Counted from the stretch's first letter, positions 7,886-23,034 are shown. The stretch is 64,000 bases of DNA from Fibrobacteraceae bacterium (GCA_017631885.1 JAGBSH010000025.1:1-64000), one strand, 5' to 3'. Made by a program: numbers and translations. Notes: a model not told the origin generated them from the letters alone.

Positions 7886-8748
7886 GAGATAGAGTTCTTG
7901 TAATTATAGTAACGTATAATGCGATGCGGTGGATCAAAAAATGCATTCAAAGTATAGAAGAATCTACGACGCCATTAGATGCGTTAATCATTGATAATTT
8001 ATCTAGCGACAATACTGTGAAATACGTAACAGAAAACTATCCTTCGATAAAACTTATTCAAAATATGCATAATCTTGGTTTTGGTGCAGCAAATAATATT
8101 GGCTTACAATATGCGATAGACAATAATTACGATTATGTGTATTTATTGAATCAAGATGCTTGGATTAAGCCAAATACGGTTTCGCTTCTTATTGAAGTTC
8201 ATAAAGCAAATGCTAAATATGGTATTCTTTCTCCTATGCAAATGTACGCAAATGAAAAGGTGCTAGATAATGATTTTAAAGCTGTTTATTCAATGGCATC
8301 CAAAGATAGTTCCATTCTTTCTGTTAGTCATGTAATGGCTGCTCATTGGTTGATTAGTAGGGAATGTATATTAGCAGTTGGAGGTTTTTCTCCATCGTTC
8401 TATCATTATGGAGAAGATGATAATTATTGCGATCGAGTTCGATATCAAGGACTTAAAATTGGTATTGTTTCCACGGCATTTGCCGTACATGATAGAGAAA
8501 ATCGTACATATAGTGCGTCTCAAAAATTATACCAATCATATGTTCGTACAATAGTTTATTTGAGTGGATTTGAAAGAACAACTTTTTTTGCGTTATATGG
8601 GCTTATTTGTGATTGTATCAAATACTTAATTAAGGAAAGGTCTTTTTTATTTTTAAAGTATATAAAATTATTAACATGTGAATTTTGTAGAATAAAAAAG
8701 AATAAAAAGGATTCTATGGAAAAAACAGCTTTTTTGCATAAAACCTAA
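7882..8748 (+). CDS. Family 2 glycosyltransferase (rhamnosyltransferase-like)
   Basis: The start is the ATG at 7882, overlapping the preceding stop; a longer frame to 7789 lies inside the upstream gene and is not used. VLVIIVTYNAMRWIKKC, LIIDNLSSDNT, NLGFGAANNIGLQYA and LLNQDAWI form the pattern of the WbbL/RfbF-like rhamnosyltransferase branch of GT2, with NQDAW in place of a canonical DxD. HYGEDDNYCDRV carries the later ED acceptor motif. The protein has 288 residues. Rhamnose is a plausible donor because gmd and rmd for GDP-rhamnose occur at 59-61 kb, but this is not proven. Confidence 0.82.
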   Translation: MRDRVLVIIVTYNAMRWIKKCIQSIEESTTPLDALIIDNLSSDNTVKYVTENYPSIKLIQNMHNLGFGAANNIGLQYAIDNNYDYVYLLNQDAWIKPNTVSLLIEVHKANAKYGILSPMQMYANEKVLDNDFKAVYSMASKDSSILSVSHVMAAHWLISRECILAVGGFSPSFYHYGEDDNYCDRVRYQGLKIGIVSTAFAVHDRENRTYSASQKLYQSYVRTIVYLSGFERTTFFALYGLICDCIKYLIKERSFLFLKYIKLLTCEFCRIKKNKKDSMEKTAFLHKT

Positions 8749-8772
8749 AATTGCATTGATTAAAGGTTTTAT
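8738..8772. terminator. Bidirectional terminator between convergent glycosyltransferase genes
   Basis: ATAAAACCT (8738-8746) is a perfect inverted repeat of AGGTTTTAT (8764-8772), with a 17-nt loop. The arms overlap the stop codons of the two converging genes. Stems are AT-rich and T-runs are short, so strength is uncertain. Confidence 0.5.
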
Positions 8773-9905
8773 TTCATGAATTTTTCATAAAACTTGTAGG
8801 CTAGCATTGCATTTGTAGAAGTGGAGAATTTTTCCATTGCGTAATTTTGAGAATTAATCAAATTAGATTGAAATATTTCTCTTTTTTGGTGATAGGTTTT
8901 TATCGCTTCCGCTACTTCCTTGGGATTATTAGGTTCTACAAGTATCCCGAGATTTTCATTTTGTAAAAGTTCCGGAGTTCCCCCAGTTTTTGAAGCTATA
9001 ACAAAAAGAGAATGGCTCATATATTCTACAGTTGTTCTTCCGAAGGCTTCCGCGTTGCTTAACGTTAATCCTATTTCGTAATTATTCAGCTCATTATCTA
9101 AATTGTTTGAAAAACCTTTAAAAGAAATATATTTTTCAAGTTTTTCTTGTTTTGTAAGATTGCGTAAATATTTTTCGTGTTCACCATTTCCAAAAAAATC
9201 TAAATGAATTTTTTCCAAAATAGTTTTAGGAAGAAATGTTAGAGATTTTATAGCAACAGACTGACCTTTTGCTGAACACAATCTTCCACACATACAAATT
9301 TTTATGGTAGAATCTAGTTTTTTTGGGGGCTTGGGTTTGAAGTTGTTGATAACTCCATTGTATATGACTTTAATATTTTTCTTTATTCCTCGATTATGCC
9401 AGTGCATTGCAACGGCATTAGAGACGGCTATGATTCCACTAGAATTTTGTTCTATGTAGTTGGGTAAGTTATGAATGTAAGGTAAAATATTAAAATCTAA
9501 ATCACCAAATTCTCGTAAATACCAAATATGAGGAATTTTAAGTTTACGGTGTAAATAAGCACCGAAATCAATAACACTAGAATTGGAAATTATTAGAGAT
9601 ATTTCTGAAAATGAAATTATTTTTTTTAAATGCTTATAACCTGTAAAATTATAGAAAAGTCGATAATAGGGGCGCTTGATTGTGTGCAAAGTTTTATGAT
9701 GAGTCCAGACAGATGTATAGTTAAAAGTGATTGGATAACATTGCAAATTTTTCTTTTGTAAGTGTTTAGTTAATGAATTTTTTTTCCATGTTATAACAAT
9801 GGGTTCTGCTAAATTATTTTTTTTTAGATATTCAATTTGCGCAGTTATACTTCTTGCAGAACCTCCTCTTAGATCATCGTGAGTAATAATAAGAATCTTT
9901 TTCAT
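8769..9905 (-). CDS. Family 4 glycosyltransferase
   Basis: A 378-residue GT-B enzyme. The N-terminal domain begins KKILIITHDDLRGGSARS, with a Gly-rich acceptor loop. The C-terminal domain has IKVIYNGV, MCGRLCSAKGQSVAIKSL (the GRL..KG donor-binding motif) and SNAEAFGRTTVEYMSHSLFVIASKTGGTPELL, the E-x7-E nucleotide-sugar site of GT4. Its ATG overlaps the stop of the upstream GT2 by 4 bp, making it the last gene of a three-gene leftward GT operon. Confidence 0.85.
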   Translation of the reverse strand: MKKILIITHDDLRGGSARSITAQIEYLKKNNLAEPIVITWKKNSLTKHLQKKNLQCYPITFNYTSVWTHHKTLHTIKRPYYRLFYNFTGYKHLKKIISFSEISLIISNSSVIDFGAYLHRKLKIPHIWYLREFGDLDFNILPYIHNLPNYIEQNSSGIIAVSNAVAMHWHNRGIKKNIKVIYNGVINNFKPKPPKKLDSTIKICMCGRLCSAKGQSVAIKSLTFLPKTILEKIHLDFFGNGEHEKYLRNLTKQEKLEKYISFKGFSNNLDNELNNYEIGLTLSNAEAFGRTTVEYMSHSLFVIASKTGGTPELLQNENLGILVEPNNPKEVAEAIKTYHQKREIFQSNLINSQNYAMEKFSTSTNAMLAYKFYEKFMK

Positions 9906-10774
9906 TTTTTTTCTTTCCCCTTGTAAAATACGTCATACGCCCAAAATTCTAACTTAGTATAAGCAAACCATAACTTAGCAAAAAACATCTGTAGCTTGTT
10001 TGCTTTTTTGTATTTCCTTAAAAATAATTCACCGCTTTTTAAAAGAATGCTATGTTGTTGAGACCAACGGTTATATGTTTTAGAAATGCTGACATGATGG
10101 TTGTGAATGTATGAACAATCTAGTCGCAAAATAGTTTTTAATCCAACATTTGAAAATTTTTGTGCCAGAACAAATTCTTCATAATAAAGAAAGAATTCTT
10201 CATCATACATGCCATACTGCAACATTTTTTTTGTATCAACCATTAGCAGTGAGCCTGGAACGGCAAAAACTTCTGCAAACTTCTTATTCTTAAAATATTT
10301 AGATGGATAACAACGAATTTTTAACCATACTTCAAAAAATAAGCTCGTAGCAAGTACATATTGCAAGGTGGAACAATTTTTCCAGGCACAATCAGGGGAG
10401 TTAGATTGTTTTGCAGAAACCACAGCGACATTTTGATTTACTTGAAATGTTTCGACAAGTTTCTTAATGCAATCTTCTTCAAAGATAACATCAGGATTTG
10501 CGATAAGAGTAAAATTTGATTTTAAAATATCATAAGTATAGCGTAATCCTAAATTATTACCTGCTCCATAACCGCCATTTTTCTTTGCTTGAATTAAATG
10601 GATTTTTTCATTTTTATAGGGTTGTAATTTTTCCCATGAGTCATCTGTAGAGCAGTTATCTACGATCACGATATAATCTAAAATTTTAGAATGACTAATG
10701 TGTTCCACCAATTTGATTGTAGTGGAAACATCGTTGTAGTTTAAAATAATGCAAGAAACAACTTTATTTTTCAT
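9902..10774 (-). CDS. Family 2 glycosyltransferase (rhamnosyltransferase-like)
   Basis: A 290-residue GT2 of the same branch as the gene at 7882: SCIILNYNDVSTTIKL, YIVIVDNCSTDDSW, NGGYGAGNNLGLRYT, then LIANPDVIFEED as the nucleotide-sugar/metal motif. EEFFLYYEEFVLAQKF is the ED-type acceptor motif. It overlaps the upstream GT4 by 11 bp and the downstream GT4 by 4 bp, so the three are translated together. Confidence 0.85.
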   Translation of the reverse strand: MKNKVVSCIILNYNDVSTTIKLVEHISHSKILDYIVIVDNCSTDDSWEKLQPYKNEKIHLIQAKKNGGYGAGNNLGLRYTYDILKSNFTLIANPDVIFEEDCIKKLVETFQVNQNVAVVSAKQSNSPDCAWKNCSTLQYVLATSLFFEVWLKIRCYPSKYFKNKKFAEVFAVPGSLLMVDTKKMLQYGMYDEEFFLYYEEFVLAQKFSNVGLKTILRLDCSYIHNHHVSISKTYNRWSQQHSILLKSGELFLRKYKKANKLQMFFAKLWFAYTKLEFWAYDVFYKGKEKK

Positions 10775-11861
10775 AGAATTTTTTTAGAATCTTATAGCAT
10801 AATCTAATATTAAATCGCGAATTTGTGATTTGTGAACGGTGATGATCAAAAAAATTATGGTTGCAAACCTCTTCAATCCATGGATTTGTGTCGTTTATAG
10901 GTAGGTACTTAATTTTTCCTGAAATATCTACTTCCTTCGGCACATTTTCACTTACAACATAAGGCAATCCGTTATACTGAGCCTCCAATAAAACAATTCC
11001 CAAAGCTTCTCTTATAGAAGGTAAACAAAAAACATCCATTGCGCTATAATATAATTCGGGATTTTTTTGCAAACCAGCAAAGATTACAGAATTGGTCAAT
11101 TCAAGGGAATCTACTTTATGCATAATATGTTCTCGCAAAGGTCCATCGCCTAGTAAGAGTAATTTTGCATTTGAATCCTGTTTATGTACCTCACTAAATA
11201 CATCTATCAGAAACTCATGATTTTTCTCAGGATAAAACCTTCCCACATGCCCGATAACAAAATCATCTTCAGCTATTCCATACTTCTTGCGAATTTCGTT
11301 GCGGGCTGTTTCGTTATATTTGAACCTTTCAGGGTCAATCGCATTTGGAAGAATTGTTACCTTGCTTTTCTCAAAGGCTCGCTTTCCCCAGCCGTTAATC
11401 GCTGCCGCTTCGCCGCAAGCAAGCCAATGGGTAGCAAAGAGTTTACAGGGAATACGCATTAAAGCACATAATAAAATCAGCAATGGATTTGTGGGGTGGT
11501 AAGCCTGATGGTGGTGGGCGATTCGTTTCTTGACTCCAGCGAGCATGGCCAAAAAACACACATAGCTGTTCATAAACCAATCCAAGTGGCTATGGATGAC
11601 ATTATAATTGCCTTTGCGGAAAATTCTGAACATTGTCCACAAGTGTTTAAACGGATGATGAACTTTGTCGGGAATTTGAATACAGTTTATTCCAGCCTCA
11701 TTAAAACGTTCTAAAATTTGCGGGTTTGGTTCGTATTGGAAAAGCAAATCAAAATGAATATCGTGCATGCGCGAACAATAGTTTAGAACCACCTGTTCTG
11801 AGCCACCGCCTACAATCCCGTGCAGCACTTGGCAAACGCGAATGTTTTTATTTTGAGACAT
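10764..11861 (-). CDS. Family 4 glycosyltransferase
   Basis: A 365-residue GT-B enzyme and first gene of the leftward GT operon. VCQVLHGIVGGGSEQVVLNYC is the N-terminal glycine-rich loop; VIHSHLDW and RIAHHHQAYH follow as in EpsF/WbpT-like enzymes. VTILPNAIDPERF, IGHVGRFYPEKNHEFLI and SIREALGIVLLEAQYNGLP give the donor site and the E-x7-E motif. It lies 9 bp from the DUF4143 gene upstream and could share its transcript. Confidence 0.87.
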   Translation of the reverse strand: MSQNKNIRVCQVLHGIVGGGSEQVVLNYCSRMHDIHFDLLFQYEPNPQILERFNEAGINCIQIPDKVHHPFKHLWTMFRIFRKGNYNVIHSHLDWFMNSYVCFLAMLAGVKKRIAHHHQAYHPTNPLLILLCALMRIPCKLFATHWLACGEAAAINGWGKRAFEKSKVTILPNAIDPERFKYNETARNEIRKKYGIAEDDFVIGHVGRFYPEKNHEFLIDVFSEVHKQDSNAKLLLLGDGPLREHIMHKVDSLELTNSVIFAGLQKNPELYYSAMDVFCLPSIREALGIVLLEAQYNGLPYVVSENVPKEVDISGKIKYLPINDTNPWIEEVCNHNFFDHHRSQITNSRFNIRLCYKILKKFYEK

Positions 11862-11870
11862 ATTCTTACT

Positions 11871-13235
11871 CTAAATACACCATGCCATATAAGAAGGAAC
11901 CTTTATGATACCATCTTCTATTTTTAATTGTTTCGGATGAACAATGATAGATTCACCCACCCGTTTTTTGAATTTATCCTTGAACTTGCCTAACGACGTC
12001 GTGGTGTAGTTCTTTGAAGATTTTACCTCCACTGGCTGTATCTTGAAATTGACCTTGCTTTCGTTAGAAAGCAAGAAGTCAATTTCCATAGAATTGCGAT
12101 GCTTGGCGGCATCATACTCTGTATAGAAAAAAAGTTTTCTGCCTTTAGCACGAATCATTTGTGCAATCATGTTTTCATGGAGCATTCCTTCGTTCAGCGA
12201 GAGTTTGCCGTCCATTATGGACTTATACAACTGATTGGATGCGATTTCATTTTCGCTGAAGGCAAGGCTCACCAAAAGTCCCGTATCGCCCAAGTAGCAC
12301 TTAACAAAGGATTCATTCTTGTTAAGAGCAAAACCAATATTTGGATCGTCGCATTTGTAACAAAGGTTGCAAATCATTGAGTCATCAAGCCAAAAGAGAG
12401 GCTCATCATATTTTGAGAAAGTCGCCGCATTGGATTTGTCTATTTCAGTAAGGACAATTTTTTTTTCGTGGGTAGAAAGGTAGCCCGGAATATTTTCAAA
12501 AATTGCGGAAACCTTGGAATTATAATGCTTGGAGGCTTTTCTGATATCATCGCGATAGAGATTTAGAATTTTTCGTTTTTCTTTGTCACTTTTCAAGAAA
12601 TCCCGATTGTTCTTTGCATAAGCCACAATGCTTTGCGGCATACCGCCTACTAGCATGTATTCTCTGAAAAGGCGTGTAGCGCGTTTATGGAAGTGGTCCT
12701 CTAGTGGCTTTTTTTGTGCAAAGCATTTAGCGATATACTCCAACAAAACATCCTCACCCAAGGCTTTAGCGAATTCCTCAAAATCACAAGGGAACATTTT
12801 CAATTTTTCTTCTTCGGAAGGAATCGTTATATCGTTGACATTTTCTTTAATTGAAATCAGTGAACCAGTTTCAATGAAATCGTAACGGCCGTCTGCCACT
12901 AGATACTTTATTGATTCTCGCGCTTTCGGGAATTTTTGGATTTCGTCAAAGATAATCAGTGTTTCTCTCTTATACAAAGGCTTATTGTATTCTAGAGACA
13001 AGACCTGAAAAAAAACATCCAAATTATTTAGGTTTGTATTGAAATTATCTCGGATTTTTTTTGATGCCTTATTGAAATCGACAAGAATATACGACTTGTA
13101 TTCTCGTTTACCGAAGTGCTCAGCTAAGGTGGATTTGCCAATTCGACGAGCGCCTTCTATTAACAGTGCGCTCCTCCCGTTGGCTTCTTTTTTCCATTCC
13201 ACAAGCCGGTCGTAGGCCTTTCTTTGAATTTCCAT
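11871..13235 (-). CDS. DUF4143-type AAA ATPase
   Basis: Starting at ATG 13235 the protein is 454 residues and aligns end to end with the paralogue at 40293. GGAAAG 6 bp upstream decides this start over ATG 13247, which has no ribosome-binding site. GARRIGKST is the Walker A of this family and LIIFDEIQKFP the Walker B. SLNEGMLHENMIAQM marks the DUF4143 region. EIDFLL followed by PVEVKSS gives a D...ExK arrangement like a degenerate PD-(D/E)XK nuclease domain. Function is unknown; the family is often linked to DNA or defence roles. The promoter region has three 34-bp-spaced direct repeats. It interrupts neither neighbouring operon and may be read through into the GT genes. Confidence 0.88.
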   Translation of the reverse strand: MEIQRKAYDRLVEWKKEANGRSALLIEGARRIGKSTLAEHFGKREYKSYILVDFNKASKKIRDNFNTNLNNLDVFFQVLSLEYNKPLYKRETLIIFDEIQKFPKARESIKYLVADGRYDFIETGSLISIKENVNDITIPSEEEKLKMFPCDFEEFAKALGEDVLLEYIAKCFAQKKPLEDHFHKRATRLFREYMLVGGMPQSIVAYAKNNRDFLKSDKEKRKILNLYRDDIRKASKHYNSKVSAIFENIPGYLSTHEKKIVLTEIDKSNAATFSKYDEPLFWLDDSMICNLCYKCDDPNIGFALNKNESFVKCYLGDTGLLVSLAFSENEIASNQLYKSIMDGKLSLNEGMLHENMIAQMIRAKGRKLFFYTEYDAAKHRNSMEIDFLLSNESKVNFKIQPVEVKSSKNYTTTSLGKFKDKFKKRVGESIIVHPKQLKIEDGIIKVPSYMAWCI

Positions 13236-13249
13236 CGAACTTTCCATTT

Positions 13250-13334
13250 CAATAGTACGCAAAGTAAAATATATTCTATTTATCAATAGTGCGCAAGGTA
13301 TTTTTCGTAAAAATCGTCAATAATGCAGAATGTA
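13250..13334 (-). promoter_or_regulatory. Triple direct-repeat control region of the DUF4143 gene (34-bp period)
   Basis: On the minus strand, copies TACATTCTGCATTATTG (13334-13318), TACCTTGCGCACTATTG (13300-13284) and TACTTTGCGTACTATTG (13266-13250) start exactly 34 bp apart. The two nearest the gene match at 15 of 17 positions; the farthest is more degraded. TATATT (13273-13268), a likely -10, lies between copies 2 and 3, and GGAAAG with the ATG follows copy 3. The region before the gene at 40293 has the same plan. Confidence 0.75.
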
Positions 13335-13370
13335 GCCGATTTTATGTTCCCTTTCCAATTTTATTTCTGA

Positions 13371-13928
13371 TTAAGGGCTTTCTTGTTTTTCAATGAGTAA
13401 AGGCTTGAAAAATTCAGGGCGGTGAAAGTCTGGTTTTTCTGTGTCTATGGGGAACAGAGAAAGGTAGTGCGGGGTTTTAGCTTTGTCGGCACATTTATAA
13501 AGATTGCCTTTTAAAGAGTCGTTTTTTGTTAAACCGAGTAGAGAGTAGGGGATTTTTGCTTCAAGTTCCCAGGAATAGGTTGAATTTGAGGGCGAAATGG
13601 AAGTTTTACGAAAAATATTTTGAAGAACCTCATTTGAGAGTAGTGTACGGTTTTCGCGGTTTTTGCCTTTTGCGGCAAGGCAATGTCCAATGGAGTTGAA
13701 TTCAAAGTTGAAATATTCGCCAGATGGCGTTAAGAGAAATATTTCTACGCAAGAGTCTTCGTAGCAAGGGGCGTTATCTTGTGTGTGTTGTAAGTGAAAA
13801 CAAGCAACAGGTTCAATGACTTTGAAATGAACACATAGATTTGTTTCTGTTGTCGATAAATTTACAGAAACTTGTGGCAGCACAATGCCTTGATTTTGTT
13901 TCCAATTGAGATTTGCCTGAAGTTCCAT
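13371..13928 (-). CDS. CBM9-like carbohydrate-binding family protein
   Basis: A 185-residue protein without a signal peptide. VCVHFKV-type strands, CYEDSCVEIFLLTPSGEYFNFEFNSIG and the C-terminal WELEAKIPYSLLGL follow the pattern of the family 9-like carbohydrate-binding/DOMON-like beta sandwich (the IP..LLG end is characteristic). Lack of an export signal suggests a cytoplasmic or fragmentary role, so sugar binding is inferred from the family. It stands alone between the DUF4143 gene and a repeat-rich gap. Confidence 0.7.
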   Translation of the reverse strand: MELQANLNWKQNQGIVLPQVSVNLSTTETNLCVHFKVIEPVACFHLQHTQDNAPCYEDSCVEIFLLTPSGEYFNFEFNSIGHCLAAKGKNRENRTLLSNEVLQNIFRKTSISPSNSTYSWELEAKIPYSLLGLTKNDSLKGNLYKCADKAKTPHYLSLFPIDTEKPDFHRPEFFKPLLIEKQESP

Positions 13929-13967
13929 ATTTGAAATATAGATTTAAATTGCTTTTTGAAACGTTCT

Positions 13968-14110
13968 TGTAGAAACTTTCTATGTTCGCGATGACAACTT
14001 GCTAACAGATGGCCGCGAGGCACAAGGCCTCTCGCCATGACAATCCTGAATTTGTCATTACGAGCCGTGCAGAAAGCACGGCGTGGTAATCTCCTCGCCA
14101 TGACAAGTTT
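13968..14110. repeat. Dispersed TGTCAT-type intergenic repeats, second cluster
   Basis: This is the same family as at 136-545: GCGATGACAACTTGCTAACAG, then a GGCCGCGAGGCAC...GGCCTCTCGCCATGACA inverted unit, then TGTCATTACGAGC...GTGGTAATCTCC with a GTGC/GCAC hairpin inside. The rest of the gap to 14568 holds AT-rich sequence and no supportable gene. Confidence 0.65.
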
Positions 14111-14568
14111 TCGAGACTCTCACTTTTCGGGTTTTATAGAAACCCATTTCGCTCGGCAATGCTAACTCGCACAAGTGCGGTTATCGCAGCACTCGCTTGT
14201 TGAGTTTGGGGTTGAATGAAGCACTTGTTATGGGTACTATGAAATAAGGTTTGATAAGTAAAAAGATTCCTTAAGTTCGTTAATATTTGTTTACAAAGAA
14301 ATAAAAAACAAAAAGATTTTATTGGAAACAATAATATTTCATAAAGGGCAGAAACATTAGCTTTAAAAGAGAGCTGTATAAGGGGAATTTTGTGGGTAAA
14401 TTTTAGCGATTTGGTTTGTTTTTAGAAAAAATTTCTAAATTTGGCGCGTGGTCGTGTCTTTTTTCCTTTTTTTTGGAAAACGCAATTTGCGAAAATTAAC
14501 CCAATTACGGCCGCCCGTTTCAAGCTTTTTTCCGGCTTGGTTCGGCTAACCCTATTATGAGGTCCCTA

Positions 14569-15180
14569 ATGGAAATAGTTCAAATCGTAACGTTAGTTGT
14601 GGCTTTTATTGCTGTAGTACTTTCTTTCGCTACTTTGCAGAAAGTGAATAAGCTGATGGTTATGCTTCGTTCTCCTATTGTCAAGAAGCTTTCTCCTGAC
14701 ATGAATTTAAGACCGTCTTCTCGCCGTCCGGTTACTGCTCAGGATATGGCTGCACGCGGTGAACGTCAGAAGGAAACCCGTCAACCAAAAGAACCACAAC
14801 AACGTCAATCAAATAAAGAAAACCGCGAATCGCAAAATAACCAACGTCGCGAACGCCGCAATAATAATCGTGGCGAAATGCGTCAGCGTCGTGAAGCTCC
14901 TGCGGTTGAAAAAGCTCCGGTTGCAGTTGAACCTGCAGTCGCAGCTGTCCCTCCTACTGTGACTCCTGAACCAGCTCCTGCTCCAGTTCAGGAACAACCA
15001 GTTCGTCGTCCTTTGCCACCACGTATTGCTCCAGAAAACGTTCCAGAAGTTCCTGCTGTTCAAGCTCCTGTTGAACCGGCTCCAGCCGTTGTCGAAGCAG
15101 CAAGTGCAGTAGCTCCTGAAAAGGTTCGTTATGGTCGCCGCAATGTGATGCGTAAGGTTCCCGAGCTAGAAGAGAATTAA
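14569..15180 (+). CDS. Membrane-anchored Pro/Ala-rich protein
   Basis: Function not recognised. ATG 14569 is preferred over ATG 14557 because GAGG at 14559-14562 sits 6 bp upstream. An N-terminal membrane helix (IVQIVTLVVAFIAVVLSFA) is followed by a conserved-looking LRSPIVKKLSPDMN segment. Next comes an Arg/Gln/Asn-rich hydrophilic stretch (residues ~65-110), then a Pro/Ala/Val/Glu linker, and a basic end (RYGRRNVMRK). The layout suggests a small inner-membrane anchor with a long disordered arm in the cytoplasm or periplasm. A clear terminator follows, so it is probably monocistronic. Confidence 0.7.
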   Translation: MEIVQIVTLVVAFIAVVLSFATLQKVNKLMVMLRSPIVKKLSPDMNLRPSSRRPVTAQDMAARGERQKETRQPKEPQQRQSNKENRESQNNQRRERRNNNRGEMRQRREAPAVEKAPVAVEPAVAAVPPTVTPEPAPAPVQEQPVRRPLPPRIAPENVPEVPAVQAPVEPAPAVVEAASAVAPEKVRYGRRNVMRKVPELEEN

Positions 15181-15205
15181 TTTTTTATTCCCTTCTGGGA
15201 TTTAA

Positions 15206-15248
15206 AAACGGGCCTCAAGTCTTTTGACTGGGACCCGTTTCTTTTTTT
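15206..15248 (+). terminator. Rho-independent terminator
   Basis: AAACGGG pairs with CCCGTTT, with an inner AGTC/GACT stem around TTTT, followed by a run of seven T (15242-15248). It closes the Pro/Ala-rich membrane protein gene 25 bp after its stop. Confidence 0.85.
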
Positions 15249-15252
15249 GCTT

Positions 15253-15283
15253 TTGACTTGTCTGAATGTGTATTTGTTATATT
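15253..15283 (+). promoter_or_regulatory. Candidate sigma70-type promoter
   Basis: TTGACT, an 18-19 bp spacer and TATATT just after the terminator would start transcription close to the ATG at 15292, giving a very short leader for the outer-membrane protein gene. Confidence 0.45.
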
Positions 15284-15291
15284 TTAAAATC

Positions 15292-16506
15292 ATGGAACTT
15301 CTCCAAAATTTTATTTCTAAAAAAGATTCTGCTTTTGTTTTTTTGCCTAGAACTTGCCTTTGGCTTGTTTCTTTTTTGGTAGTTTCTTTTAGCATGGCTT
15401 TTGCGTCGCCAATTACTCCAGAAGCCCTTTCTCGCGGTGGGAGAGTTTCTCAAGAAAATCAATTAGATGAAATTTCTGAAGTAGTGCGCCCCGGAGTTTC
15501 TGGTTTCATTGGCCTTGGAACTTATTATTTCCCACACCCTGGGCAAACGGCTCTTGAAAGTAATTTTGGCAAGCACGAAGGTTTTGCATTTAGACAGCGT
15601 TTTGCCATGTATTTTGCAGGTCCTCTTGGTAAGTCAGATTTTTCTCTTGGTTTTTTTTGGTGGCTTGAACGCCATGGTTTTGATTCAGAAGATTTTTTAT
15701 TGTTCCCAGCTTATGGTCAGTTTTCATTAGTGCGCAATGTGCAAACAGCTGGTGTGAATCTTTCTTTTAAACCACTTGCTTTTGCACTTTCTGGCGGTAT
15801 CCAGTATTCTAATCCAGAACATGTTGCAAGTGAAATCTATTTGCCTGAATCAGATACCTTGTATGGTTTTACGCAAGCAGCTTTAGGCCCGTTATTTGGA
15901 CAAGTTGTTTTTAATGAAAATGGTTGGACTTCTGCTCGTGGTGCATTGCGTTTAGAATCTAAAGAAGTTTTGGGTGGAGCATCTCATGGGATTAAAACTT
16001 ATTTGCCAAATATTGATGTGGCTTTTTATCGTGATGCCAAAGATTCAATTAAAGTGAAATGGGAACAAAATCTTTTCAAACAAATTTTGTATGGTGAAGC
16101 GGTTGGTTTTTTCCCTGATTACGGATTTTATTCTGCAGCGTTAAAATATTACCCAGACCCATCAAGGTTAGTTTCGCTTGAAGCAACTTGTTTTAGAAAA
16201 GAAGATGGTGATTTAGTTTTTGGTGGCGGTATTTCTATTTTGATGTTGCGTTTAGCTTACAACCATGCAGGCGATATTGAAAATTTGTTCGGTTCTAAAG
16301 GCACATTTGTAATGGAATTGTCTTTTGCTCTTGGAGCAAGTGATGGTAAAATGTTTGGTAGAAATGCCGCTAAACCAGCTCCGATGGAATCAAGTACAAA
16401 GACTATTTTTGAACATGGTTCTTCTTACAAACCACCAAAAGATGCAGGTAAAGAAGAAATCAAAGAAATTAAAGCAACAGGTATTCGCCGGGAGAAAGTA
16501 AAATGA
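15292..16506 (+). CDS. Outer-membrane or surface beta-rich protein
   Basis: Family not recognised. From ATG 15292 the protein has 404 residues, with an N-terminal hydrophobic segment (CLWLVSFLVVSFSMAFAS) that looks like a signal peptide cut after AFA. The mature part has many alternating aromatic strands (GFIGLGTYYF, FRQRFAMYFAG, FSLGFFWWLER, MLRLAYNHAG), as in outer-membrane barrels, and a charged, Pro/Lys-rich C-terminal tail. Its stop overlaps the following lipoprotein start (ATGA). No Shine-Dalgarno sequence precedes the ATG, so the true start could differ slightly. Confidence 0.65.
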   Translation: MELLQNFISKKDSAFVFLPRTCLWLVSFLVVSFSMAFASPITPEALSRGGRVSQENQLDEISEVVRPGVSGFIGLGTYYFPHPGQTALESNFGKHEGFAFRQRFAMYFAGPLGKSDFSLGFFWWLERHGFDSEDFLLFPAYGQFSLVRNVQTAGVNLSFKPLAFALSGGIQYSNPEHVASEIYLPESDTLYGFTQAALGPLFGQVVFNENGWTSARGALRLESKEVLGGASHGIKTYLPNIDVAFYRDAKDSIKVKWEQNLFKQILYGEAVGFFPDYGFYSAALKYYPDPSRLVSLEATCFRKEDGDLVFGGGISILMLRLAYNHAGDIENLFGSKGTFVMELSFALGASDGKMFGRNAAKPAPMESSTKTIFEHGSSYKPPKDAGKEEIKEIKATGIRREKVK

Positions 16507-16859
16507 AAAAGTTTTTTTGCTTAAGTTGCTTGTTTTTGCTTATGGGGTGCGTTACGCATTATGTTATTGATGGTACAGTTCGCCTCCAGTTAGGAAACGC
16601 TACCGATAATTGCACGTTAGAAACATTGATTATTGTTGGCGAAGATGGCGAAGAATTAGTTTGGATCGATGAAAGTGTTTTTCCTGGTGAATCTTCAAAA
16701 GTAAAAGAGCGGGATTTTGTCGGGACTTTCAAAGTTCGTTTGTCTTATAAGCAAGATGGCGTTTCTAAAGATACTGTTTTTAAAAAACATTTTGATGGCG
16801 GTAGCGTTTATTTGCAAATTTCTGAAAAGGAAGGGAATTTGCAGATTCGTACAAGATAA
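16503..16859 (+). CDS. Small lipoprotein
   Basis: A 118-residue protein with a lipoprotein signal: KK, then LSCLFLLMGC, with the lipobox Cys near residue 16. The mature part is a short beta-rich domain (GTVRLQLG, ETLIIVG, FKVRLSY, GSVYLQIS). It overlaps the upstream outer-membrane protein gene by 4 bp, so the two are likely made together and may act as a pair in the outer membrane. No known family recognised. Confidence 0.7.
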   Translation: MKKFFCLSCLFLLMGCVTHYVIDGTVRLQLGNATDNCTLETLIIVGEDGEELVWIDESVFPGESSKVKERDFVGTFKVRLSYKQDGVSKDTVFKKHFDGGSVYLQISEKEGNLQIRTR

Positions 16860-16889
16860 ACATAGAGAAAGATTTTATATTGGTTTAAA

Positions 16890-23025
<6,136 letters not shown>

Positions 23026-23034
23026 AAAACCTCT

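Noticed and set aside
14134-14331. 65-codon minus-strand frame in the gap before the Pro/Ala-rich membrane protein
   Set aside because: No ribosome-binding site, no motif, and it runs through AT-rich promoter-like DNA.
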